This document shows, one piece after another, positions 26,813-35,759 of a DNA stretch of 64,000 nucleotides (position 1 is the first letter of the stretch; each line of letters starts with the position of its first letter). The notes below the pieces were generated by a model that saw nothing but the letters and a program-made list of their open reading frames with translations, was not told where the DNA came from and ran no database searches. Position numbers and translations under genes: made by a program. The DNA is from Planobacterium oryzisoli (lineage in GTDB: Bacteria > Bacteroidota > Bacteroidia > Flavobacteriales > Weeksellaceae), in NCBI RefSeq assembly GCF_015354315.1, contig NZ_JADKYY010000003.1, positions 159,860 to 223,859 on the forward strand, written 5' to 3'.

Positions 26813-28360
26813 TTACGATAAGGGCAGCTTTATGGTAAAGGTAGAGCCCTTACCTTTTACAGAATCTACACTGATTTGCCCTTTGTGCAGTTCTACAATT
26901 TTCTTCACGTAGGAGAGACCCAGTCCCTGCCCCTTGACATTGTGGATGTTGCCGGTTTCCTCCCGGAAGAATTTCTCGAATATCTTGTTCTTGTTAAGGT
27001 TTTCCAGTCCCATACCCTTATCGGAAATCTCAACGACATACCAGTTGCCCTCGTTACTGGTACGCACCTTTATCTCCGGCGTATCGGGTGAGTATTTATT
27101 AGCGTTGTCCAATAGGTTAACCAGCATATTGGAAATATGGAACTCATCCACCTTCAGGTGGTATTTCTCGGCTGTGAATTCCTTAATTAACTGGCCGTTT
27201 CTTTCCCCCACAATCAGTTGGAAGGATTTGGTTATCTCCATGATGAGTTCGCGCATGTTCGTTTCCCGTAAAAACAGCTGCACTTCATTACGCTCGAGTT
27301 TGGACATGTTCAGCACGTTTTCCACCTGCTTTTTCATGCGCAGGTTTTCCTGCTTGATAAGCTGCGAGTAGTATTTCACCTTCTCGGGATTGGTAGCTAT
27401 CTTATCGTTTGCCAGGGAATCCGTGGCAACCGATATGGTGGCCAAAGGCGTTTTAAACTCATGCGACATATTGTTTATAAAGTCGGTCTTTACGTCGGCG
27501 ATCTTTTTCTGGCGCATCATATAGTTAATGGAGGTAATATAAATACCCAAAATGGTCAAAAGCGATAAAAACGTACCGAGCAGCATCGGAAGATTATTCT
27601 TTATAAGGGAAAAGTTTTTCCTTGGGAAAACCAGAGCAAGCGTATAGAGGGTTTTATCCTCGGCATCCCGGAATAGTACTTTCTTATAGGTGGAGCTTTG
27701 TTCCGAAAGTTTATAATCCTTATCGGTAATGGAGGTCAGGCGGTTGTTTCGGTCGTAGATCCCGTAGCCAAAATCACTGCTTATCCCCTGCTTCTTTAGC
27801 TCCCTGGAAACCACAGAATCCAGTGTTTTATGGTCTACCCGGTTTTCAATCGGGCGATTATTGCCCACGATCCGCGTGAATTCCTTAAGGTTATACTCTC
27901 CGGAGGTGATCGAGGAGTTCAGTGCCGCGGTAAGCGGTTCGGGCTGGGTAGTGTCTTTCTTTATGCGTACCAGCACCTCATCGGTCCACATCTTGATCCG
28001 GTTCAGACTGTCTCCGGAATTATCGATCGGCAAATTCTCCCGCTCGATGATGTTCTGCTGGTAGGTGATGGTTCTTCTCGAAGCGGAATCCTCGGTCTGC
28101 TGGATGATCGTAGAGCTGGGCTGCTGGCTGTTGGCAATTACCGTCCTTCCAAAATCCTTATAGGTCTCATTAAGATAACGGTCAATCTCCAGCTCAGAAA
28201 TCTCCCCCACGGCTTTCTCTAATGCAGTCTCTACCTTGTTGGAAAAATCCTGGTCCAGGGCGCCGTAGTATTCCTTGAGCCACTTGATCTGCAGCGTGAC
28301 AAAGACGATTACCGACACCGACATTAAAAACGAAATGATAGGAATAAACCTTTGATTCAT
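26813..28360 (-). CDS. Sensor histidine kinase
   Basis: A 515-residue membrane kinase partnering the OmpR-type regulator downstream. One helix at residues about 8-27 and a second near 268-288 bracket a periplasmic sensor of some 240 residues without a recognisable fold. The H box is MSHEFKTPLATIS, the N box LVNLLDNANKYSPD, and the G boxes ISDKGMGL and KGQGLGLSYVKKIV. There is no HAMP domain that I can see. It resembles RprX-type kinases; the signal is unknown. Confidence 0.93.
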   Translation of the reverse strand: MNQRFIPIISFLMSVSVIVFVTLQIKWLKEYYGALDQDFSNKVETALEKAVGEISELEIDRYLNETYKDFGRTVIANSQQPSSTIIQQTEDSASRRTITYQQNIIERENLPIDNSGDSLNRIKMWTDEVLVRIKKDTTQPEPLTAALNSSITSGEYNLKEFTRIVGNNRPIENRVDHKTLDSVVSRELKKQGISSDFGYGIYDRNNRLTSITDKDYKLSEQSSTYKKVLFRDAEDKTLYTLALVFPRKNFSLIKNNLPMLLGTFLSLLTILGIYITSINYMMRQKKIADVKTDFINNMSHEFKTPLATISVATDSLANDKIATNPEKVKYYSQLIKQENLRMKKQVENVLNMSKLERNEVQLFLRETNMRELIMEITKSFQLIVGERNGQLIKEFTAEKYHLKVDEFHISNMLVNLLDNANKYSPDTPEIKVRTSNEGNWYVVEISDKGMGLENLNKNKIFEKFFREETGNIHNVKGQGLGLSYVKKIVELHKGQISVDSVKGKGSTFTIKLPLS

Positions 28361-28413
28361 GTTATAATTTTCATTTCAATTGTTAAAATTAATGCATTTA
28401 ACAATATAAAAGC

Positions 28414-28444
28414 AAAAAATGCACCTTTTTGTTGTGCATTTTTT
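28414..28444 (-). terminator. Terminator after the 28479 gene
   Basis: AAAAAATGCAC (28414-28424) and GTGCATTTTTT (28434-28444) pair perfectly, with U-tracts available in both directions. Orientation of the neighbours implies minus-strand use. Confidence 0.7.
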
Positions 28445-28478
28445 GAGCTATACCGCAATTTTAACTTTTTTTTAATAC

Positions 28479-28847
28479 TTACTCCAGGGCCTGGAGTACG
28501 TCTTGAGAAAAGAGCTCTTCATCGATAAAGTACTGAATGACTGCCTTTTTCATAAGAAGGGTCTGTTCGTTGGGCTTTAGTTCCGGCATGGGTTCCTTCT
28601 CGGTGAAATGGGGATAGCCCTGGTCGTCGTAGTGCGAGAATTCATAGAATCCAAAGGGCTGGAGCAAACGGCACACGGCGATGTGTATCAGATTCAGTTT
28701 ATCGTCCTTGGTATATTTTTGCTTGCCACTGCCCAGTTCCTGTACTCCGATAAGAAAAAGTACGGTTTCAATAGGTACGTGGGGTTCGGTCTGGAAGTGC
28801 TCTTCAAAGAACTTTTCCACTTCCTTCCAAAGCTGCGCTTCTGTCAT
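28479..28847 (-). CDS. Conserved hypothetical protein
   Basis: A 122-residue soluble, acidic protein that I do not recognise beyond its flavobacterial look. It has no signal peptide. It begins MTEAQLWKEVEKFFEE, has a central helix NLIHIAVCRLLQPFGFYEF, an HYDDQGYPHF stretch, and a C-terminal helix pair. Its start overlaps the stop of the oligopeptidase gene by 4 bases, so the two are cotranscribed and probably translationally coupled. A supporting role for the peptidase is possible but not shown. Confidence 0.75.
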   Translation of the reverse strand: MTEAQLWKEVEKFFEEHFQTEPHVPIETVLFLIGVQELGSGKQKYTKDDKLNLIHIAVCRLLQPFGFYEFSHYDDQGYPHFTEKEPMPELKPNEQTLLMKKAVIQYFIDEELFSQDVLQALE

Positions 28848-30883
28848 GGGTTGTGTTCTAAATTTAATAAAAATGCATATTCAAGGGCTTCCTCGTGCAG
28901 GGATTCAAAACGCCCGCTCTTTCCTCCATGGCCCGATTCCATATCGGTGACCAGTAGTATAGGATTGCCGCTGGTCGAATACTCCCGCAACTTGGCGACC
29001 CATTTGGCAGGCTCAAAATACTGTACCTGCGAATCGTGGAAACCGGTGCTCACCAATATGCTGGGATAGGCCTGTGGGACCACATTATCGTACGGAGAAT
29101 AGGAGCGTATGTATTCATAATACTTTTTCTTGCGGGGATCCCCCCACTCATCGTATTCGCCCGTAGTTAAAGGTATCGTTTCATCGAGCATCGTGGTGAG
29201 CACATCCACAAAGGGAACCTGCGCCACAATTCCGCGGAAGAGCTGCGGCTCCATATTGGCAACCGCCCCCACCAGCAGACCTCCGGCACTTCCGCCCATA
29301 GCGTAGACGTGCGCTGCACTGGTTCTGCCCTCCTGTATCAGATGGTGTGCGCAGTCGATAAAATCATAAAAGGTGTTTTTCTTTTTCAGCAGCTTTCCCT
29401 CTTCGTACCAGTCCCTTCCCAGGTACTCGCCCCCGCGCACATGGGCGATGGCAAAAACAAATCCCCGGTCCAAAAGCGAAAGACGCACGCTGGAAAAAGA
29501 AGCATCCACCGTATGGCCGTAGCTTCCATACCCGTACAGAAGAAGGGGAGTTTCGCTGCTTTTTGGGGTGGAATTACGGTACACCAGGGAAATGGCCACC
29601 TCTTTTCCGTCCCGGGCCGTGGCCCAAAGCCGCTCACTGGTATAGTCGTCGGGAGTAAAATCCCCAAGTACTTCCTGCCTTTTGAGAAGCATTGTACTGC
29701 GGGTCTTCATGTCGTATTCGTACACACTGCTGGGCTTCGTTAGGGAGGTATAGCCGTAGCGCAGCTTGGTGGTGGAAAACTCCATATTCACCCCTATGTA
29801 CGCCGTATAACAGGGATCACTAAATTCAATCACATGCGAGTCGCCGGTGGAAAACTCGATAATTTTAATTTCCAAAAGTCCTTTAATGCGCTGTTCCAGC
29901 ACCAAATACTGATCGAAGAGTTCAAAGCCCTCCAGCAGTACCTCCTCTTGGTGGGGCACCACCTCCTGCCAATGCTCTATTCCCGGAGTCTCCACAGGGG
30001 TTTTAACCAATTTGAAATTCGTGGCACCCTGGGCATTAGTGATGATAAAGAATTCGTCCCCGAAATGTTCCACGGCATACTCCAGATCCCTGGTCCTTGG
30101 CTGAAGCACGCGCCAGGGGCTGTGCACATCACTGGAGGGGAGGAAATGGTGCTCGTCGCTTACCGAGGAAGAAGAGGAAATAAAAATATACTTCTGCGAT
30201 TTGCTTTTGTAGACGTGCACATCAAAGGTCTCGTCCGGTTCCTCAAAAACCACAGTATCCTGCTCCTTTGCAGTGCCCAGAGTATGCCTTAGCACCCTGT
30301 AGGCCCGAAGCGCACTGTCTTTGGTTACATAAAAGACGTGTTTTCCGTCCCCGGCCCACACCACCTTTCCGCTGGTGTCTTCCAGGGTATCCTCCAGATT
30401 TTGGCCCGTTTCCAGGTCGCGAAAATGCACAGTGAAGTTGCGCATTCCTACTGTATCAAAACTGTAGCTCAAGAGCCGGTTGTCCTCACTTACTGCAATG
30501 CTGCCTACATCCAGATAGGAATGCCCCTGGGCAAGCGCGTTGGCATCCAGCAAGAGCTCCTCCCGGGCACTAAGGGTTTCTTTCTTGCGCAGAAAAACCG
30601 GGTATTCCTTTCCCTTTTCGTAGCGCACTATATACCAGTACCCATTAAAAAAATAGGGAAGAGAATCGTCGTCTTTCCTGTAACGGGCCTTCATTTCTTC
30701 AAAGAGTTCGCTTTGCAGCTGCTTGGTCGGGCAGAGAACGCTCTGCGCGTAGCGGTTCTCTGCCTCTAGGTGCGCGAGCACCTCAGGGTCCTGCCGCTGA
30801 TTCATCCAGTAGTAGGGATCTTCGCGCTCTTCGAACGGCGCATAGACTTTATGGGGAATTTTTTTGGCTACAGGTGGTTTCAT
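28844..30883 (-). CDS. ptrB: Oligopeptidase B / S9A family peptidase
   Basis: A 679-residue serine peptidase of the prolyl oligopeptidase family. The N-terminal PHKVYAPFEEREDPYYW is typical of oligopeptidase B, a beta-propeller follows, and the C-terminal alpha/beta hydrolase domain holds the nucleophile in MGGSAGGLLVGA, the Asp in GFHDSQVQYFEP and the His in ESGHGGKSGRF. There is no signal peptide, so it is cytosolic. The family cuts after basic residues in short peptides; that specificity is inferred from family, not from residues here. Confidence 0.92.
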   Translation of the reverse strand: MKPPVAKKIPHKVYAPFEEREDPYYWMNQRQDPEVLAHLEAENRYAQSVLCPTKQLQSELFEEMKARYRKDDDSLPYFFNGYWYIVRYEKGKEYPVFLRKKETLSAREELLLDANALAQGHSYLDVGSIAVSEDNRLLSYSFDTVGMRNFTVHFRDLETGQNLEDTLEDTSGKVVWAGDGKHVFYVTKDSALRAYRVLRHTLGTAKEQDTVVFEEPDETFDVHVYKSKSQKYIFISSSSSVSDEHHFLPSSDVHSPWRVLQPRTRDLEYAVEHFGDEFFIITNAQGATNFKLVKTPVETPGIEHWQEVVPHQEEVLLEGFELFDQYLVLEQRIKGLLEIKIIEFSTGDSHVIEFSDPCYTAYIGVNMEFSTTKLRYGYTSLTKPSSVYEYDMKTRSTMLLKRQEVLGDFTPDDYTSERLWATARDGKEVAISLVYRNSTPKSSETPLLLYGYGSYGHTVDASFSSVRLSLLDRGFVFAIAHVRGGEYLGRDWYEEGKLLKKKNTFYDFIDCAHHLIQEGRTSAAHVYAMGGSAGGLLVGAVANMEPQLFRGIVAQVPFVDVLTTMLDETIPLTTGEYDEWGDPRKKKYYEYIRSYSPYDNVVPQAYPSILVSTGFHDSQVQYFEPAKWVAKLREYSTSGNPILLVTDMESGHGGKSGRFESLHEEALEYAFLLNLEHNP

Positions 30884-30884
30884 A

Positions 30885-30925
30885 ATTTAATTAAAAAGCC
30901 ATCTAAACCTTAAGGTATAGACGGC
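30885..30925 (-). terminator. Terminator of the DUF4271-hemD2 transcript
   Basis: A 28-base near-perfect inverted repeat (30898-30925, arms GCCATCTAAACCTT and AAGGTATAGACGGC with two mismatches and almost no loop) is followed on the minus strand by TTTTTAATTAAATT. It lies only 15 bases before the ptrB start. Confidence 0.55.
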
Positions 30926-30950
30926 TGTTATCTTCGTTGTGTACAACAAT

Positions 30951-31688
30951 CTATTTTCCGTTGCGTATAAACTTCTCTATAGCCATGGTCATCGAGGGCG
31001 TCTCCTTGGTAGGTGCCATGACATCTACCTTCAGTCCCGATTCTTCCGCAGCATTTAGCGTAGTGGTTCCAAATACCGCAATCTTGGTATCTCCCTGCGT
31101 AAAGTCCTTGAAGTTCTCATGCAGTGATTTAATCCCCTGCGGAGAAAAGAATACCAGCATGTCGTATGCGGCGATTTCGATATCCGAGAGGTCCGAACAC
31201 ACGGTGCGGTACATAATAGCGCGCGAATATTCTACTCCGGCTTTCTCCAGCGTGGAAGGTACATCGGCATTGAGCACGTCGGAGGAAGGCAGAAGGTACT
31301 TTTCGTTGGGGTATTTTTTAAACAGCGGCGCCAGATCGGAAAAGTTCTTTTCACCAAAACTGATTTTACGCTTTCGGTACACAATGTGCTTTTGAAGGTA
31401 GTTGGCTACTGCCTCGCTTTGGCAGATGTAGCGCATGGTATCCGGTACGCTGTAACGCATCTCTTCGGCCAAACGGAAAAAATGATCTATAGCATTTTTA
31501 CTGGTAAAAATAATACCCGTGAATTGGTTCAAATCAATTTTCTGCGCTCTTAACTCCTTTGCTTCGACGCCTTCCACATGAATAAACGGGCGAAAATCAA
31601 TCCGAATCTTTTCTTTTTTAGCAATCTCCAAATACGGAGACGATTCACTGGGAGCGGGCTGAGAAACTAGTATCGACTTAATTTTCAT
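30951..31688 (-). CDS. HemD-like uroporphyrinogen-III synthase family protein (second copy)
   Basis: A second member of the uroporphyrinogen-III synthase family, 245 residues from the Met at 31688 (two further Mets upstream at 31691 and 31700). Landmarks: ITGIIFTSKNAIDHFF-like FTGIIFTSKNAIDHFF, YICQSEAVANYLQ, FLLPSSDVLNADVP-like block, and YDMLVFFSPQGIKSLHENF. It shares the bilobed pattern with the hem operon copy but little sequence. It follows DUF4271 directly rather than haem genes, so its role may differ. Confidence 0.85.
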   Translation of the reverse strand: MKIKSILVSQPAPSESSPYLEIAKKEKIRIDFRPFIHVEGVEAKELRAQKIDLNQFTGIIFTSKNAIDHFFRLAEEMRYSVPDTMRYICQSEAVANYLQKHIVYRKRKISFGEKNFSDLAPLFKKYPNEKYLLPSSDVLNADVPSTLEKAGVEYSRAIMYRTVCSDLSDIEIAAYDMLVFFSPQGIKSLHENFKDFTQGDTKIAVFGTTTLNAAEESGLKVDVMAPTKETPSMTMAIEKFIRNGK

Positions 31689-31700
31689 CATCAGTAGCAT

Positions 31701-32342
31701 TTATATAAACAGCAACTTTCCTAGAACGATATAGGGTACAAATTGCAGCGTGCAAATATACAAAATTTTATAATACCACTCCTGTGGCAGAATCCTACCC
31801 GGATGCAGTAGAAAGTAGATAACTTTAAAGAAAAGGCTCAGTCCCGCGCCATAAAAAAACAGCTGTAGAAGCAGGAAATGATCCACCGAGGTAAAGAAAA
31901 CAAAAAACAGCAGCACAATCAGCACCAGGCCAAGTACAAAATAGTATTTCAGGCAGAGGAAATACATCTTTCCCCAGCCTTTGAGGATATCAACACTGGA
32001 GAAGAAAAAGAAAGTCAGAAAGAACTTTACAAAGTAAAAAACAGAAACTACCAGTAAGGTGTATCCAAAACGGGTAGGCTCGAATCCTGCTACCCCTACT
32101 TGGGAGACCCAGCGCGGCACCGAGGGAACAAAGTTGTAGGTAAGGGTGCTTAAAAGCACAATAAATACAGTAGAGACCAAGAGAAAGGACGGAAAAATAT
32201 TGCCGGAATCCTGAAAATCCTGGTTTAGAAATTTCAGTACATTAGGCTGACGCTGCAACACGTGTAGCACCAGTATGTAAAGCAGTACCGACCCCAAGAT
32301 GATCCCCACAACCCAATCGGTATTTTCCACTATCCGTAGCAC
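31701..32342 (-). CDS. DUF4271 membrane protein
   Basis: A polytopic membrane protein of about 213 residues with six to seven helices and the DUF4271 block RFGYTLLVVSVFYFVKFF. The frame is open to 32447, but that end crosses the divergent promoters. I take the GTG at 32342 (MLRIVENTDWV), which sits 16 bases after a TACTTTTG box. DUF4271 has no known function; in this window it is the first gene of a two-gene unit with the second HemD-like gene. Confidence 0.78.
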   Translation of the reverse strand: MLRIVENTDWVVGIILGSVLLYILVLHVLQRQPNVLKFLNQDFQDSGNIFPSFLLVSTVFIVLLSTLTYNFVPSVPRWVSQVGVAGFEPTRFGYTLLVVSVFYFVKFFLTFFFFSSVDILKGWGKMYFLCLKYYFVLGLVLIVLLFFVFFTSVDHFLLLQLFFYGAGLSLFFKVIYFLLHPGRILPQEWYYKILYICTLQFVPYIVLGKLLFI

Positions 32343-32358
32343 TTGAAAGAATTTTGTG

Positions 32359-32385
32359 CAAAAGTAAGAAATTATTATACCCAAA
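32359..32385 (-). promoter_or_regulatory. DUF4271 promoter
   Basis: Minus-strand TACTTTTG (32359-32366) matches TAnnTTTG, with TTTG (32382-32385) 15 bases upstream. Confidence 0.5.
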
Positions 32386-32404
32386 GTCCATTTGAAAAAT
32401 AGAT

Positions 32405-32412
32405 TATCTTTG
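32405..32412 (+). promoter_or_regulatory. -7 box of the glycosyltransferase operon
   Basis: TATCTTTG (32405-32412) ends 9 bases before the ATG at 32422, so the transcript would have a leader of only a few bases. The -33 region is not clear. Confidence 0.5.
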
Positions 32413-32421
32413 CATTCGCAT

Positions 32422-33138
32422 ATGAAAAAACTGGTAATCATACCCACCTACAACGAAATAGAGAACATCCAAGGGATTATACATGCTGTATTCGCTCTAG
32501 AGGACGGATTTGAAATTCTGGTGGTGGACGATTCCTCGCCCGACGGCACTGCCGCGGTGGTACAGACCCTTCAGCAAGACTACCCGAACCTTCTGCATCT
32601 TACGGTGCGCACCGTAAAGGACGGTCTGGGAAAAGCCTACCTCCATGGATTTGCATGGGCGCTGGAGCGCGGGTACGATTATATCTTCGAAATGGATGCG
32701 GATTTCTCCCATAATCCCGCGGACCTTCCCCGACTCTTTGCCGCCTGCCAAGAGGCCGATATGGCGGTAGGATCGAGGTACTCCCAGGGCGTGAATGTAG
32801 TGAACTGGCCCATGGGCCGCGTGCTGCTTTCCTACTTTGCCTCCAAGTACGTGCGCTTTATACTGGGAATAAAAGTGCACGATACCACGGCCGGCTTTGT
32901 ATGCTTTAAAAGAGCTACCCTTGAGGCCATAGGACTGGAGCGCATTGGACTCAAGGGCTACGGTTTTCAGGTGGAGATGAAATACCGCGCGGTGAAAAAA
33001 GGTCTGCGCATCGTGGAAGTTCCTATTATTTTCACCAACCGCATACTGGGAGAAAGCAAAATGAATGGAGGAATTATCGGCGAGGCGGTATTTGGAATCC
33101 TGGCACTTAAATGGAAATCACTAATCGGAAGACTATGA
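32422..33138 (+). CDS. Family 2 glycosyltransferase, polyprenol-phosphate mannosyltransferase type
   Basis: A 238-residue GT2 enzyme resembling dolichol-phosphate mannose synthase; it probably loads a sugar onto undecaprenyl phosphate for envelope glycans. Motifs: IIPTYNEIENI, VDDSSPDGTA (nucleotide-binding DxD region), EMDADFSHNP, and GFVCFKRATLEAI near residue 160. It has no C-terminal membrane anchor. The next gene overlaps by ATGA, and tgt and lptG follow, giving a mixed-function operon. Confidence 0.9.
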   Translation: MKKLVIIPTYNEIENIQGIIHAVFALEDGFEILVVDDSSPDGTAAVVQTLQQDYPNLLHLTVRTVKDGLGKAYLHGFAWALERGYDYIFEMDADFSHNPADLPRLFAACQEADMAVGSRYSQGVNVVNWPMGRVLLSYFASKYVRFILGIKVHDTTAGFVCFKRATLEAIGLERIGLKGYGFQVEMKYRAVKKGLRIVEVPIIFTNRILGESKMNGGIIGEAVFGILALKWKSLIGRL

Positions 33139-33515
33139 TACGCGCGCTGCTCTTTCTCTTGCTTTTAACCTGTAGCTGGGCCTGTAAGGATCCAGCCCCG
33201 GTGGTTGCACCCAAAGCACTTCTTTCGGAGGAAAAAATGGCCGCCGTCATTGCGGATTTTGCCCTGAACGACCAGATGAGCTACCTCAACCCCGAAGGCA
33301 ATCTCGAGCTGCAGTCCCGCTATATACTGAAAGAGCATAAGGTCAGTGCAAAAACCTTTGCGGAAAGCTATAAGTATTATATTGCTTCCCCCCGCAAACT
33401 GGAATCGATCATGGACCAAGCCCAGGAAATAATCAAAAAGAAAGATCCCAAGGCAGAGGCCTATATCAACAAAAAAACAGAAGAAAACGGAGAGGTTCCT
33501 GCCTTTGCCCGATAG
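33135..33515 (+). CDS. DUF4296 lipoprotein
   Basis: A 126-residue lipoprotein with a signal ending in CSWAC. The mature part has the DUF4296 pattern (LLSEEKMAAVIADFALNDQMSY, later FAESYKYYIASPRKLESIMDQA). Function unknown. The ATG at 33135 overlaps the TGA of the glycosyltransferase (ATGA), so translation is coupled. Five bases separate its stop from tgt. Confidence 0.85.
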   Translation: MIRALLFLLLLTCSWACKDPAPVVAPKALLSEEKMAAVIADFALNDQMSYLNPEGNLELQSRYILKEHKVSAKTFAESYKYYIASPRKLESIMDQAQEIIKKKDPKAEAYINKKTEENGEVPAFAR

Positions 33516-33519
33516 TACT

Positions 33520-34656
33520 ATGAATTCAAAATTTTTCACAATAGAAAGTCAGAGCTCTGGCAAGGCGCGTGCAGGAACGATTCAGACCGACCACGGAGCC
33601 ATCCAGACGCCCATTTTTATGCCCGTCGGGACCGTTGCGTCCGTAAAGACGGTACACCAGAGGGAACTGCGCGAAGACATTAAGGCGCAGATTATCCTGG
33701 GCAACACCTACCACCTCTACCTTCGTCCCACTATGGAAGTCATCAGTGGCGCCGGGGGGCTGCATCCTTTCATGAACTGGGATCTTCCCATTCTTACCGA
33801 TTCGGGGGGCTATCAGGTCTTTTCCCTGTCGGCAAGCCGGAAGATGAGCGAGGAGGGTGTTAAATTTAAATCCCATATCGACGGAAGTCTCCATTTTATT
33901 TCTCCGGAGAAATCCATGGAGATCCAAAGGGATATTGGTGCCGACATTTTCATGGCGTTCGACGAATGCACACCCTACCCCTGCGGCTATACCCAGGCGC
34001 GTGAGTCGATGGAGATGACCCACCGCTGGCTGAAGCGCTGCATTGACTGGACAAAAAACCATCCCGAGCGCTATGGGCACAAACAGCACCTGTTTCCTAT
34101 CGTTCAGGGATCCACCTACAGCGATCTGAGAAGACAGTCCGCGGAGTTCATCTCCGAGCAGGATGCCGTGGGAAATGCCATCGGAGGACTTTCCGTAGGA
34201 GAACCCGAAGAGGAGATGTACCGTATTACCAATGAGGTGACCGACATCCTGCCCAAAGAAAAGCCGCGCTACCTTATGGGGGTAGGAACCCCCTGGAATA
34301 TTCTTGAGAGCATTGGTCTGGGTGTAGATATGATGGACTGCGTGATGCCCACCCGCAATGCGCGCAATGGCATGATTTTTACCTGGAATGGAGTGATGAA
34401 TCTTAAGAACGAGAAGTGGAAGAATGATTTTTCCGCCCTGGATCCCAGCGGTACCAGCTTCGTTGATTCCGAGTACAGCAAAGCCTACGTACGGCACCTT
34501 TTCGTCTCGAAGGAATACCTGGGCAAACAGATTGCCTCGATTCATAACCTGGCCTTTTATCTGGATCTGGTACGCACGGCGCGCGCGCACATCCTGGCAG
34601 GGGATTTCTACCAGTGGAAGGATTCGGTCTCTCCCATTTTACGTCAAAGACTCTAG
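33520..34656 (+). CDS. tgt: tRNA-guanine transglycosylase (queuosine synthesis)
   Basis: Exchanges guanine 34 of GUN-anticodon tRNAs for the queuosine precursor. The catalytic Asp regions are TDSGGYQVFSLS and MDCVMPTRNARNG; GLSVGEPEEEM and FMAFDECTPYP are conserved. In the zinc region, where most bacterial Tgts read CxCxxC, this protein has DPSGTSFVDSEYS (from about residue 308), so all three zinc cysteines are gone, although the following IHNL His is kept. I start at the ATG 33520 (378 residues); a Met five codons upstream overlaps the previous gene. Confidence 0.95.
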   Translation: MNSKFFTIESQSSGKARAGTIQTDHGAIQTPIFMPVGTVASVKTVHQRELREDIKAQIILGNTYHLYLRPTMEVISGAGGLHPFMNWDLPILTDSGGYQVFSLSASRKMSEEGVKFKSHIDGSLHFISPEKSMEIQRDIGADIFMAFDECTPYPCGYTQARESMEMTHRWLKRCIDWTKNHPERYGHKQHLFPIVQGSTYSDLRRQSAEFISEQDAVGNAIGGLSVGEPEEEMYRITNEVTDILPKEKPRYLMGVGTPWNILESIGLGVDMMDCVMPTRNARNGMIFTWNGVMNLKNEKWKNDFSALDPSGTSFVDSEYSKAYVRHLFVSKEYLGKQIASIHNLAFYLDLVRTARAHILAGDFYQWKDSVSPILRQRL

Positions 34657-34661
34657 AGAAG

Positions 34662-35759
34662 ATGCTGACCACGATTGATAAATACATCATAAAAAAATAC
34701 CTGGGCACCCTGGGCTTTATGCTTTTGCTTCTCTCCATCATTGTGGTGGTTATTGACGTGCAGAGTAAATCCCCACGGATTGAATCCAATGGCTTTACGG
34801 TAGGATATTTTCTGGTTCATTTCTATCCGTTTTGGATGATCTACCTGATAATAACTTTTATGTCCATTCTGGTATTTATCTCGGTGATATTCTTTACTTC
34901 CCGAATGGCCAACAACACCGAGATCGTAGCCATTATCAGCAGCGGCGCCAGTTTTCACCGTTTCGCTCGCCCCTACTTCATTGCCTCGGGACTGATTGCA
35001 CTGTTTTCCCTTACCACCAACCACTTTTTGCTGCCCTGGGCCAATACGGAGAAAAACAAGCTCGAGGCCTATACCATGGGGGAAGCTTCACGGGAAAAGA
35101 TCTTAGGCAATACTGAGATCGCCACGCAGCTCTCGCCCACCTCCTATATTTTTATCAATAACTACAACCGCAAGGAAAAGCGCGGAAGCAGCATGGTGCT
35201 GCAAAAGTTTGATAACAAACGAAAACTCCTGCATCAGATCTCGGCCAATGAGATCTTTTGGGAGGAAAAAAAGCAGAAATTCACCATCACTGGCTATCTG
35301 GAGCGCCACATAGGAAAAGACGGCAAGGAAAAACTAAGCAGCGGAGAAAAAAAGGACCTGGATCTAGGACATCCCCCCCAGGAACTCTTCCCCGATGAGC
35401 TCCTGGGCCAGACCAAGACTACGCCCGAGCTTTTGGCGCTAATAAAACAGGAGAAACAGAAAGGCAACAGCAACCTTAATTTTTTCCTTAACGAGCTCTA
35501 CCTGAGGACCTCTATGCCGGTTTCCATTATAATCCTGACAATCCTGGCCCTTTCTCTTTCCTCGCAGAAAAAACGCGGAGGGATCGGGGGCAATCTGGCT
35601 ATTGGAATCGCTCTGGCCTTTGTATTTGTGTTTTCTTTTGAAGCCCTTAAGGTAGTATCCCAAAACAATGTACTCCCACCGCTTTTGGCCATGTGGATCC
35701 CCAATCTGGTATTTGGCCCTTTGGCGGCCCTGCTTTATTTCAAACGAGCCAATCAGTAA
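34662..35759 (+). CDS. LptF/LptG family LPS export permease
   Basis: A YjgP/YjgQ-family permease of 365 residues, part of the LptB2FG machine that pulls lipopolysaccharide from the inner membrane. It begins with the family's DKYIIKKYLGT, has helices at about 15-35, 55-85, 95-120 and three more in the last 95 residues, and a soluble beta-jellyroll-like domain between. There is no way to tell LptF from LptG by eye. Start is the ATG at 34662, 5 bases after tgt. It overlaps convergent birA by 7 bases. Confidence 0.9.
   Translation: MLTTIDKYIIKKYLGTLGFMLLLLSIIVVVIDVQSKSPRIESNGFTVGYFLVHFYPFWMIYLIITFMSILVFISVIFFTSRMANNTEIVAIISSGASFHRFARPYFIASGLIALFSLTTNHFLLPWANTEKNKLEAYTMGEASREKILGNTEIATQLSPTSYIFINNYNRKEKRGSSMVLQKFDNKRKLLHQISANEIFWEEKKQKFTITGYLERHIGKDGKEKLSSGEKKDLDLGHPPQELFPDELLGQTKTTPELLALIKQEKQKGNSNLNFFLNELYLRTSMPVSIIILTILALSLSSQKKRGGIGGNLAIGIALAFVFVFSFEALKVVSQNNVLPPLLAMWIPNLVFGPLAALLYFKRANQ

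Noticed and set aside
33526..34590. 354-residue open frame antisense to tgt
   Set aside because: Composition is low quality, there is no recognisable domain, and it lies fully under a well-conserved gene.
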